Part shown: piece after piece, positions 1 to 15,900 of the stretch
How positions within the stretch are numbered: position 1 is the stretch's first letter
How the letters are laid out: every line of letters starts with the position of its first letter
Assembly: GCA_942492905.1 (NCBI GenBank)
Contig: OW818657.1
Span: 6,244,863 to 6,308,862 of the forward strand
DNA from: CAIZWU01 sp942492905
GTDB lineage: Bacteria > Verrucomicrobiota > Verrucomicrobiia > Verrucomicrobiales > V1-33
Direction of reading: 5' to 3'
Length of the DNA: 64,000 bases
Translations under genes and position numbers: made by a program
The notes under the pieces: model-generated
What the model saw: only the letters and a program-made list of their open reading frames with translations
The model's database searches: none
Told to the model about the DNA's origin: nothing

Positions 1-371
1 ATTTCCTGTTCGATGCTCCGCAGGATTTCGAGGGATTTCAGATCCTGAACCGCGGAGCCTTGGCCACTGAGGATGGCGGACTTGGTCTGTTCCACCGCGA
101 GCACCGCCGTGGCCGTGTAAAAGCGGGGCTGGGTCCACATCCACCAACCGGCTACTCCGGTGAGGAGGGCCCCGGTGAGCAGGGGCACCCACCACCGGCG
201 TTTCAGCGCCTGCCCCATGCCCGCGAAATCCACCACCGGCAACGAGGTCCCGGAAGCCCCTTCGCCTGACGGGGAATGCCCCGGTACTGGTGCCAGCGGC
301 CCCGCAGGCACAGGAGCATAACCCGGAACCGGGGGCGGCGGCGGGGGGAGCAGGGAAAAGTCGGGTGGCAT
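1..371 (-). CDS. Wzz-like chain-length determinant protein, N-terminal part (runs off the window)
   Basis: Reading leftwards from an ATG at 371, an open frame continues past position 1, so only about 123 N-terminal residues are visible. It starts with a proline-rich cytoplasmic segment, then a basic KRRWW and one transmembrane helix near residues 60-77, followed by a periplasmic stretch containing YTATAVLAV. This is the layout of Wzz/GumC chain-length proteins, whose N-terminal helix is followed by a Y-A-x-A-x-L motif. It starts 14 bases after the Wza-like gene, in the same direction, so it is the third gene of an exopolysaccharide export operon. Whether a C-terminal tyrosine kinase domain follows cannot be seen. 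Confidence 0.8.
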   Translation of the reverse strand, partial: MPPDFSLLPPPPPPVPGYAPVPAGPLAPVPGHSPSGEGASGTSLPVVDFAGMGQALKRRWWVPLLTGALLTGVAGWWMWTQPRFYTATAVLAVEQTKSAILSGQGSAVQDLKSLEILRSIEQE

Positions 372-385
372 TTTTTGAGAAAAAG

Positions 386-967
386 TTAGAGCCGGGATTC
401 CCTGACCACCAGCACATCCCCGTCCTTCAGCGGAATGTCCCGCGAGGGGTCTTCCTGGATGGCCTTGACGTTGATGGTGTATGGCTTGTTATCCCTCTGC
501 AGGATCACCGCCTTGGGATTGGCCCGGGTGTTGAATCCACCAGCCATCCCGATGGCCTGGGAAACCGTGAAGGGTTTGTTGCGGGCGACATTGAAGGCGC
601 CGCCGCGGTTCACCTGTCCCGTCACGGTGATGGTGTTTTTGGCGAAGTCGGCCACGTTCACGGTGACCTGCGGCTTACGCAGCCAGCCATCGGCAAGGAG
701 CGACTCTATCCTCAGGCGGGCCTGCTCCGGAGTCAGTCCGCTGAGAGTCACGCGGCCAATGAATTGCAGCACGACCGCCCCATCAGACCCCAGCGTGAAT
801 TTCCCGCCCAGATCGTCGTGCCGGAACACCCGGATTTCCACCGCATCCCCCGCACCCAACCGGCCGCCCGAGGACGCGGTCTGAGCTTTCGCCGGGGGCA
901 CGGCACTCCCGAGCACCCCGGCGGTCCACGCGGCAGTGAGGAGAAGATGGCGGAATGTCCGGTTCAT
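386..967 (-). CDS. Wza-like polysaccharide export protein
   Basis: A 193-residue secreted protein of the Poly_export/SLBB family, which forms the periplasmic and outer-membrane channel for exopolysaccharide. I use the internal ATG at 967 because it gives a normal signal peptide (MNRTFRHLLLTAAWTAG, cleavage near AKA-Q) and because the upstream beta-barrel gene ends at 973. The mature part opens with LGAGDAVEIRVFRHDDL, typical of the Poly_export domain, and ends with one SLBB domain (ITVTGQVNRGGAFNV). There is no lipobox cysteine, unlike E. coli Wza, and only one SLBB repeat, so it resembles the shorter GumB-like members. It lies between an outer-membrane barrel and a Wzz-like gene, which supports the role. 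Confidence 0.88.
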   Translation of the reverse strand: MNRTFRHLLLTAAWTAGVLGSAVPPAKAQTASSGGRLGAGDAVEIRVFRHDDLGGKFTLGSDGAVVLQFIGRVTLSGLTPEQARLRIESLLADGWLRKPQVTVNVADFAKNTITVTGQVNRGGAFNVARNKPFTVSQAIGMAGGFNTRANPKAVILQRDNKPYTINVKAIQEDPSRDIPLKDGDVLVVRESRL

Positions 968-972
968 GCGTT

Positions 973-2559
973 TCAGAAATCGAGGCCAAAGGACAGGCCC
1001 CATTGGTTGGCCGTAAAACTGAAGTCATCCGAGGTGGAATCGTCCTCACGGAAATGATAAAACAGCTCCGCCCGGCGGCGGGCATTGAATTCATATTTCA
1101 AGCTGGGCCGGGCAAAGAAGTAATCGTCGGTGCGTCCCGCCCCCGCCCCGTCGGAAATCCCGGAGTAGGCCAGCTGTTCATAACCAGTCTCGAGCCCGGC
1201 TGCAAACCGGCTGCCCAACTGCTGCAGGAGACGCAGGGCGCCCCCGGTCCGCAGGTAGGTTTCCCCGCCCAGCGACCCCGACGCGACCGTTTCGCGGAAG
1301 CCTTCCGCCGTGACCCGGGTGCCATCAGCGATCGGCTCCCAATCTGCTGTCAGGGCAAAAACCGGAGTGATCCCGTCACCCCGCTCCATCTGGCGGAACT
1401 CGGCTCCGGCGCGGCCGGTCAGTCCCAAAGCGCCAGTACTGGCCCGGGTCACTTTCACCAGCGCCTGCTGGTAATCCTGTGGGGAGGTTCCCTTCACCTT
1501 GAGTTGGCCCACGGCAGCGCCCGCCGCGATCCTGGTGCGGCCTGACAATTCATACCCGGCAAAGCCTTCCGCCTCCCATTCCTCAAAATCAGCATAGGCT
1601 GTCTCCTCATAGTCGATCCCATTCCACCCTGCCCCGGCTTCCACAAAGGTGCGCCCGCTCAGATCGTAAGCGGCACTCAGCCTGGCTTCATATTCCTGGC
1701 GCTGCACCCGGTCCCCCAGGTCCGGCGTGGCTCCGCTCAGGTAGCGGTAGCGTCCTTCCAGGGCTGTCGCGAGGTCCCCCCAGCGCCGCTGTCCGCCTGC
1801 TTGAAGATCGTGATCAAGGCTGTTCTCCTCGTTCTGTTCCACAAAAACGGAACCGGTGGCTTCGTAAAAGACTCTCGCCCACGATCCGCGACGACGCTCC
1901 CAATCGCCCCGCTGCCAAGCTACCGAGGCACGCAGCATAAATACAAAATCGGCCTGCTTCTCCCGGTGGCTCAGTTCGATGTTGTCATCATAAACCGAAA
2001 CCTGCTCCACCCGGAAAACCCAGGGGTCCGCTGATTCCACCAAGGGGGTATCCAGCATCTCCGGTGGCGTCTGCTCCGGTGCCAGGGCCGTCACCGCCGC
2101 GTCGGGTTCCAAATCGGTGCCCATCACCACCGGTCCGCTCCCGCTTTTCGGCTCAGGGGCAAAAGGGGCACTTGCCGTGATCGGGGGCTTGGCCACTCTG
2201 ACTTCTTCTGTTTTCAACTCCGCCAATGGAGGAGTTCCTTGTGCGCGATCCACCCTTTCTGCGGCCCCAGGGAGGATGGCGGCCCGCAACTCCTCCGTGG
2301 GAAGAGTTGGATCCAGCAGCACGGAGTTCCCCGGGATCGCCTGCTTGGTCTCCTCCACTCCCGGACCCTCGGCAGACCACGGATTCACCGCGGCTACGGG
2401 AGACGGATCATCGCTTACGATCAGCGGCGCCCGCTCATCGTCCACCACCACACTTTGGGCTGCCGCCATTTCCAGCATCAATCCAGCCGAAAGCACCCCC
2501 AACAGGATTTGGAACAGGATGCTCCGTGATGGGGGGCTTTTTGGCTCATGAGACAGCAT
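973..2559 (-). CDS. Outer-membrane beta-barrel protein of an exopolysaccharide operon
   Basis: A 528-residue protein with a signal peptide (residues 1-35, ending EMAAAQ), a low-complexity Pro/Glu-rich region to about residue 170, and then a long array of alternating amphipathic strands rich in aromatic and charged residues. It ends in LSFGLDF, with the C-terminal phenylalanine expected of an outer-membrane barrel. The body (for example VYDDNIELSHREKQADFVF) looks like the BBP2-type outer-membrane proteins that sit beside wza/wzz genes. It is the first gene of the leftward operon and ends 5 bases before the Wza-like start. The proposed role as an export or anchoring barrel comes from context. 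Confidence 0.75.
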   Translation of the reverse strand: MLSHEPKSPPSRSILFQILLGVLSAGLMLEMAAAQSVVVDDERAPLIVSDDPSPVAAVNPWSAEGPGVEETKQAIPGNSVLLDPTLPTEELRAAILPGAAERVDRAQGTPPLAELKTEEVRVAKPPITASAPFAPEPKSGSGPVVMGTDLEPDAAVTALAPEQTPPEMLDTPLVESADPWVFRVEQVSVYDDNIELSHREKQADFVFMLRASVAWQRGDWERRRGSWARVFYEATGSVFVEQNEENSLDHDLQAGGQRRWGDLATALEGRYRYLSGATPDLGDRVQRQEYEARLSAAYDLSGRTFVEAGAGWNGIDYEETAYADFEEWEAEGFAGYELSGRTRIAAGAAVGQLKVKGTSPQDYQQALVKVTRASTGALGLTGRAGAEFRQMERGDGITPVFALTADWEPIADGTRVTAEGFRETVASGSLGGETYLRTGGALRLLQQLGSRFAAGLETGYEQLAYSGISDGAGAGRTDDYFFARPSLKYEFNARRRAELFYHFREDDSTSDDFSFTANQWGLSFGLDF

Positions 2560-2845
2560 GGAAATTACGGATCGCTCTTAAGAATCCTGTAAATTATAAA
2601 CGACTTGCGAATTATTTCCAGAAATTTTAGAATTATTATCAACGTTTGCCGTTTTTACATCCCTTCGTTCCTTTCTGCCCGCCAAACTCTTCTGCTTTCC
2701 AAAAAAAGCGGACTCGTTCCGCAGGGGGGCTACTCCGCAAATCAAGCTTGATTGGTTATTAAGGTTAGTAATATTTCTTGCAAAGAGAATATTTCCGATT
2801 TATTGTATTTAGTATATTTTTTAGAATTTACCGCCTCTTTGCCCC
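2560..2845. promoter_or_regulatory. AT-rich divergent promoter region between the EPS operon and the NRPS operon
   Basis: Two transcription units diverge from this 286-base stretch, which is far more AT-rich than its surroundings. Runs such as TTATTGTATTTAGTATATTT just before 2825 are plausible -10 material for the rightward NRPS operon. A-tracts and TTATAAAC-like sequence near 2590-2640 could serve the leftward operon. No Shine-Dalgarno sequence precedes the ATG at 2846. No small ORF or RNA could be recognised. Confidence 0.6.
2740..2753. promoter_or_regulatory. 14-bp perfect palindrome upstream of the NRPS operon
   Basis: AATCAAGCTTGATT is a perfect inverted repeat lying about 90 bases before the first gene of the biosynthetic operon and about 180 bases before the EPS operon. 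Its size and symmetry fit a dimeric winged-helix repressor of the MarR type. No regulator gene lies next to it, so the protein that binds it is unknown. Confidence 0.4.
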
Positions 2846-3627
2846 ATGGAACTTTGTGCCCTTCAATTCGATCTCGCCTGGGAAGACCGTGCGGTGAACT
2901 TTGCCACGGTCTCGCAAGCCTTGGACTCCGCCCGCCCGGCCCTGGCCCCCGGCTCGCTCCTCGTGCTGCCCGAAATGTTCTCCAGCGGCTTCAGTATGAA
3001 CGTGTCGCAGGCCGCCGACACCCCCGCCGCCGAGACCGAAACCTTCCTCGCCGGCCTCTCCCGCCAGCATGGGATTTACGTCCTTGGTGGCCTGTCCCGG
3101 CAGCTTCCGGACGGCACCGGTGCCAATGAAGCCCTCGCTTTCTCCCCTGACGGCTCCCTCCTCGCCCGCTACCGGAAAATCCACTCCTTCTCCCCGGCTG
3201 GCGAAGCCCAAGCCTTCACGGCGGGCTCGGAAATCGTCACCTTCCCGTGGAACGGCTTCACCGTCGCTCCGGCCATCTGCTACGACCTCCGCTTCCCGGA
3301 ACTCTTCCGCGCCGCCACCGCCGCCGGGGCCGACCTTTTCTGCGTGATCGCCAACTGGCCCGACCGCCGCCAGCAGCACAAGACTATCCTGCTCCGCGCC
3401 CGCGCCATCGAGAATCAAGCCTTCGTGCTCGGTCTCAACCGGTCCGGTTCCGACCCCAATTTCAATTACGCTGGAGCCAGCGCCATCATCGATCCCCATG
3501 GTGAAGTCCTCGCGGAAGCCGGTCCTACCCCCACCCTCCTCCGCGTCACCATTTCGCCGGAAACCGCCGCTTCCTGGCGGGCTCAATTCCCCGCCCTCCG
3601 CGACCGCCGCACTGATCTCTTCCCTGC

Positions 3628-3631
<4 letters not shown>
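2846..3631 (+). CDS. Nitrilase-superfamily amidase (omega-amidase-like)
   Basis: A 261-residue carbon-nitrogen hydrolase. The catalytic Glu-Lys-Cys triad is complete: E43 in LPEMF, K111 in YRKIHSF and C145 in ICYDLRFPEL. These flanking motifs match the omega-amidase/YafV branch, which hydrolyses alpha-keto acid amides such as 2-oxoglutaramate. The stop codon overlaps the ATG of the NRPS gene (ATGA at 3628-3631), so the two are translationally coupled and this is the first gene of the biosynthetic operon. It could supply or recycle a precursor, trim an amide from the peptide product, or simply be a housekeeping amidase co-transcribed by chance. Family confidence is high; the link to the product is inference. 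Confidence 0.88.
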
Positions 3632-9867
<6,236 letters not shown>

Positions 9868-9914
9868 CGTTTTCAGCCTCCCCACTGAAAACTGAATTAC
9901 TGAAAACTTTCGCC
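9868..9914. other. 47-bp NRPS-PKS intergenic gap with ACTGAAAA repeat
   Basis: The gap between the two megasynthase genes holds the repeat ACTGAAAACTGAATTACTGAAAAC-like tract (9882-9909), with three copies of ACTGAA. No terminator or promoter is apparent, so the genes are probably co-transcribed. No convincing Shine-Dalgarno sequence precedes the ATG at 9915. Confidence 0.5.
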
Positions 9915-12900
9915 ATGAGTCACCTTCCAGAACCTAACTCCGAACCCGCTGAAACGCCTTCTCCCCTCGAAGGCATCGCCATCGTCGGCATGGCCGGACG
10001 TTTCCCCGGCGCGGAAACCCTTGGCGCCTTCTGGGAAAATCTCACCGCCGGCCGCGAAACCATCTCCACCATTCCTCTTGATGAGATTCCCGCCGAGGAA
10101 AACAAACTCGACCCTGACTACGTCCCCCGCCGCGGCATCCTGGAAAAACCCGAGTGGTTTGACGCCTCCTTCTTCAATATCAATCCCCGCGAAGCCGAAA
10201 TCATCGACCCCCAGCAGCGCCTCTTCCTCGAGTCCTGCCAGCACGCCCTCGAAGACGCTGGCTGCGATCCCTCCCGCTACCCCGGCGCCATCGGCGTCTA
10301 CGCCGGCATGTCCAACAGTTCGTGGGTCCAGCACCAGATCCTTCCCAACGCTGACCTCCGTGCCCAGTTTGGCTATGAAGGCACCATGATCGCCAACGAA
10401 AAAGACTACCTCGCCACCCGCACCGCCTATAAACTCAACCTCCGCGGCCCGGCGCTGAATATCTACACCGCCTGCTCCACCTCGCTCGTGGCAGTCTGCC
10501 AGGCCGTCCAGGCCCTGCAATCCTACGCCTGCGACGCCGCCCTGGCCGGAGGCGTCAGCGTCAAGTGGCCCCAGCACCGCGGCTATACCGCCCAGGAAGG
10601 CAGCCTCTACTCCCCGGACGGCCATTGCCGCCCCTACGATGCCGACTCCCGTGGCACCGTCTTCTCCAATGGCCTCGGCGTCGTCCTGCTCAAGCGCCTC
10701 GATGATGCCGTCCGCGATGGCGACCACGTCTGGGCCGTCATCAAGGGCGCCGCCCTCAACAACGACGGCGGCGGAAAAGCCAGCTTCACCGCCCCCAGCG
10801 TCGACGGGCACGCTGAAGTCATCGCCCTCGCCCAGGCCCTTGCCAACATCGATCCTGACACCATTTCCTACGTCGAAGGCCATGGCACCGCCACCCCCAT
10901 CGGCGACCCTATCGAAGTCGCCGGCCTCACCCAGGCCTTCCGCCTGGGCACCGGACGCAAAAACTTCTGCGGCCTTGGCTCCCTCAAATCCAACACCGGC
11001 CACATGGACGCCGCCGCCGGTATCGGAGGCCTCATCAAAACCACCCTGGCCCTCCACCACCGCCAACTCCCGCCTACGCTCCACTTCAAATGCCCTAACC
11101 CCGCGCTAAATTTGGAGGAAAGCCCGTTTTACATTGTCGATAAACTCCAGCCCTGGACCAGCCCACACCCTCTCCGCGCCGGCGTCAGCAGCTTTGGCGT
11201 CGGCGGCACCAATGCCCACGTCGTGCTGGAGGAAGCCCCGGCCATCGCCCCTTCCCAAGCCCCCACCCGGTCCCACCAACTCCTTATCCTCTCCGCCAAA
11301 ACCCCCAGCGCCCTCTCTGCCGCCTGCGATAACCTCGCCACCCACCTCGAAGTTTCCCTCTCAAATTTCACATCTGAAACCCCGATTTCCCTCCTTGCCG
11401 ACACGGCCTGGACCTTGCAAACCGGGCGCCAGGCGTTCGCCCACCGCCGCGCTCTGGCCGTCGCCTCCCTCCCGGACGCCATCGCGCAACTGCGCACTCC
11501 CTCGCCGCTCACCCACACGGAAAATCCGGATCTTCCCGTGGTCTTCCTCTTCCCAGGGCAGGGTTCCCAACACAATGGCATGGGCCAGGAACTTTACGCC
11601 CACGAACCCTCCTACCGTGAAGCCTTCGATGCCTGCGCGGCCGGCTTCGCCAAAGCGGACCTCGACCTCCATAGCATTCCGGATCTCAACGACACCCGCT
11701 TCACCCAGCCCGCGCTTTTTGCGGTCGAATACGCCCTCGGCAAGCTGCTTCTCTCCTTCGGCCTGACGCCATCGGCGATGCTGGGCCACAGTATCGGTGA
11801 ATACGTCGCCGCCACCCTGTCCGGCGTCATGTCCCTTGAAGACGCCACCAGACTGGTCGCCCTCCGTGGCCGCCTCATGGCCTCCATGGCCCCCGGCTCC
11901 ATGCTGGCAGTCCGCCTGCCGGAGGCCGGACTCCAGCCACTGCTCCCCGCCACTCTGGACATTGCTGCGCTCAATGCCCCGGGTCTCACCGTCGTCTCCG
12001 GACCCAGCGAAGCCATCGACGCCTTCGCCCTGACGCTCGAAACCGCCGGACATTCCGCCCGCAAGCTGCACACCAGCCACGCCTTCCACAGCCGCATGAT
12101 GGATCCGGCGCTGGAGACCTTCCGCACCGCCTTCGCCGGCATCACCCTCCATCCGCCGCAGCTTCCATACATTTCCAATCTCACGGGCCAATTGATTACC
12201 GAAGCTGAGGCCACTGATCCTGACTACTACGTCCGCCACATCCGCCACGCCGTCCGTTTCGCCGATGGCATTGCCACCCTCTGCCAGGCCGGTCCATCCC
12301 TCTTCCTTGAAGTGGGCCCGGGCACCGCGCTTGCCCCTCTGGCCAAACAACATCCTGCCGCCGCGAACACTGTTTCGCTCCCGCTGCTCCCTCCCGCCAA
12401 GGATGCCGGCGCCAACGAATACCCCACCTTCCTGCAATCCCTCGGCAAAGCCTGGGCCACTGGCCTGACGATCGACTGGCCCGCCTTCCACCACCACACC
12501 CGCCGCCTCCTCCTTCCCCTCCCCGGCTATCCTTTCGAGCGCCAACGCTATTGCCCTGACACCATCCTCCCGGTCGGCACCACCCGCGAGGGCGAAGCGT
12601 GGATCCAGCTTCCCACCGGCGCCGCCGCAGCAGCGCCAGACACCCCCGTCACCGTTTCGGCGGCTCCCCTTGCTCCAGCCGTTTCACGCCATGCTCACCT
12701 TGTCGGAGAACTCCGCGCCCAGCTCCACCAGATCTCCGGCATCGACACCACCACCACCGATCCGGCCACGCCCTTCCTCGACCTTGGTTTTGATTCCCTG
12801 TTCCTGACTTCCGCCTCCAATTCCCTCAAAAAACACTTCGGCCTCAAAATCACCTTCCGTCAGCTGATGGAGGACCAGGCGAGCATTGCCGCTCTCGCCA

Positions 12901-15900
12901 CCTGGCTGGACGCCCAGCTTCCCCCTGAAAAATTCCAGCCTGCCGCTTCCGCCCCAGTTGCTGAAACCAGGCCCCAAGGGTCCCATCTTTCCACCGCCCC
13001 GGCCACCGGCTCCACGGCCGATCGCCTCTCCATCATTGAGCAACAAATCAGCGCCCTCCGCTCCAGCCTCCAGCCCGGTGCCACTTCTTCCAGCCCGACC
13101 GCCTCTGCCTACACCGTCCCCGTCACAACGCTGAAAGGCAGCGACGGCAGGAAGATTGCCTTTGGTCCCTTCAAGCCCATCGAACGCGCCAAGGATGGCA
13201 GCCTCACGCCCACCCAGCAGGCGCATCTCGCCGATCTCATTGCCGCTTACACCGCTAAATACCCCAAGGCCAAAGCCTTCACCGCGGATCACCGCGACGT
13301 CTTCGCCGACCCCCGCGCTGTCGCCGGATTCAATCTCCTGTGGAAGGATATGGTCTTCCCCGCCGTGACCGACCGCAGTGAAGGCGCTTACCTTTGGGAC
13401 ACCGACGGCCACCGCTGGATCGATGTGGTCCACGGCTTCGGCCTCGGCTTCTTCGGCCACCGGCCGAAATTCGTCACCGATGCTCTCCACGCCCAGATCG
13501 ACCTTGGCTTCGAGATCGGGCCCACCTCACCGCTGGCGGGCGAAGTCGCCCACCTCATCCGCGAGTTCAGTGGCCAGGAACGCGTCGCCTTCTGCAACAC
13601 GGGGTCGGAAGCCCTCATGGCCGCCATCCGCACCAGCCGTACCATCTCCGGCCGCAACATCATCGCCATGTTCGCCGGTGGTTATCATGGCATCTTCGAC
13701 GAAGTCCTCGCCCGCCCCCTCGTCACCAACGGCGAGCTGCGCTCCATCCCGATTGCGCCCGGCATTCCGGACCTCGCCCAGGCCAGCATTCTCGTCCTCG
13801 AATACGACAATCCCGAGTCCCTCGAAATCCTGCAGCGCTGCGGCCACGATATCGCCTGCGTGCTGGTGGAACCGGTGATGTCCCGCCGGCCGGATGTGGT
13901 CCCGATAGACTTTGTCCAAAAGCTCCGCACCATCACCCGCGAAACCGGCACCGCTCTCGTTTTCGATGAAGTGGTGCTGGGATTCCGCACCGGCCCCGGC
14001 GGGGCCCAAGCCCACTTCGGCATCCAGGCCGACCTCGTCGCCTACGGCAAAGTCATTGGTGGCGGCATGCCCCTGGGCGTGATCTGCGGCCAGCGGAAAT
14101 ACATGGACGCTCTCGACGGCGGAGCCTGGAATTACGGCGACGACTCCATGCCCGAAGTCGGCGTCACCTTTTTTGCCGGCACCTTCATCCGCCATCCCCT
14201 GACACTCGCCGCGGCCCGTGCGGTCCTCCTCAAACTCAAGGAAATCGGGCCTACCCTGCAACAAGCGGTCGAACTCAAAACCAGGGACTTCGTGGACCGC
14301 CTCAACGCCCTCTTCGAAACCGCCGGCGTCCCCCTCAAATCCACCCGCTTCAGCAGCATGTGGATGCTGAACGCCGACCCCGGCCTGAAATACTCCGGTC
14401 TGCTCTACTATCACCTCCGTCTCCGCGGCATCCACCTCTGGGAAGGGCGCCCCGGCTTCCTCAGCGTCGCCCACACCGCGCAGGACGTGGAGGAAATCCT
14501 GACGGCTTTCGCGGACAGTATCTCTGCCCTCCAACGGGGTGGCTTTTTGCCCCGTCCCGAAGCAGTCACGGCTCCGCTGATCCCCGCCCAGCAGGAAATG
14601 TTTCTCGCTTCCCGCATGAGTCCCGAGGCCTCCTTGGCCTGCCATGAGTCGCTCACGGTTGATTTCTCCGGCCCACTGCAGCCCGCTGCCCTGGAAGCGG
14701 CGTTGCAGCAACTGGCCCGCCGCCATGAGTCCCTGCGCACCGGATTTGATTCCGCTGGCGGACAAATGATCATCCGCCCCAACGGCGCGTTGCCTCTGGT
14801 GCAGGAGGATCTCTCCAGCCTCCCGGAGGAGGAGGCCGCCCGGCGCTGTGAGGAAGCCAGCCGCGGGGAGTTCCTCACTCCCTTCGACCTGTCCCGCCCC
14901 CCTTTGATGCGGGCTCTGCTGCTCCAGTCAGGTCCGGACCGCCACCGTCTGATCCTGACCGCTCACCATATCATCTGCGATGGCTGGTCGTGTGGTGTTC
15001 TGATGCACGAGTTGCCGTCCTTGTACCGGTCGGCCTGCGGCGAGCCCCTGCCCCCATTGGCGCCGGCCCCGTCCTATGCGGCGTATGCCAAATCCCGCAC
15101 CGGCGCGGCGGGGCGTGGGGAATTCGAGGACGCCCGCGCCTGGTGGCGCCATCAGTTCACCACGCTGCCCCAGCCGTTGGAACTGCCTGCCGATTTGCCG
15201 CGCCAGGCTGATACTCCATTGGATGCCCAAGCGGTGGAGATTCCCCTGCCGGCCGCCCTCACCACACGGCTGCGGGACTTCTGCCGGGAAAACAAAGTCA
15301 CCCCCTACGTGGCCCTCCTGACTGCCTGGCAATGTCTGCTCAGCCGCCTGACCGGCCAGGATGATCTGGTGATCGGCACTCCCATGGCCAATCAGCCGGC
15401 CACCGGAAATCCAGGTCTGGTGGGTCATTGTGTGCAGTTCCTGCCCCTCCGCCTCACTCTCCCGGAAGGCAGCACCTCCACCACGCTGCTGGCCTCGACC
15501 CGCCAGCAGTTCCTCGCCGCGCAGGAACACCTCGACTGCACCCTGGGCGAGGTGCTTGACCTGTTGCCCGGCCTGGCCGGAGCCGGACGGTCACGTTTTG
15601 TCAGGACCACCTTCACCCTCGAACCCGCCGCGGAACCACTGGAGCTTGGGGGAGGAGTGCATGGCGAATTCCAGCTCAATGCCAAACGCCGGCTGGCCTT
15701 TGATCTGAGCCTGTTTGCCTTCCAGACCGCTGAAGGATTCCGCCTGCTCTGCGTCTACCGGAACCAGCTTTTCCACCACGCCACCGTCCAGCGCTGGATG
15801 CAGTACTATCTGGTTTTACTGGACGGCATGATTGCGGCCCCGGCCACCCCGGTGCGGCAATTGCCCCTGCTTTCCGCCGCCCAGCGGGAGCAGATCCTCA

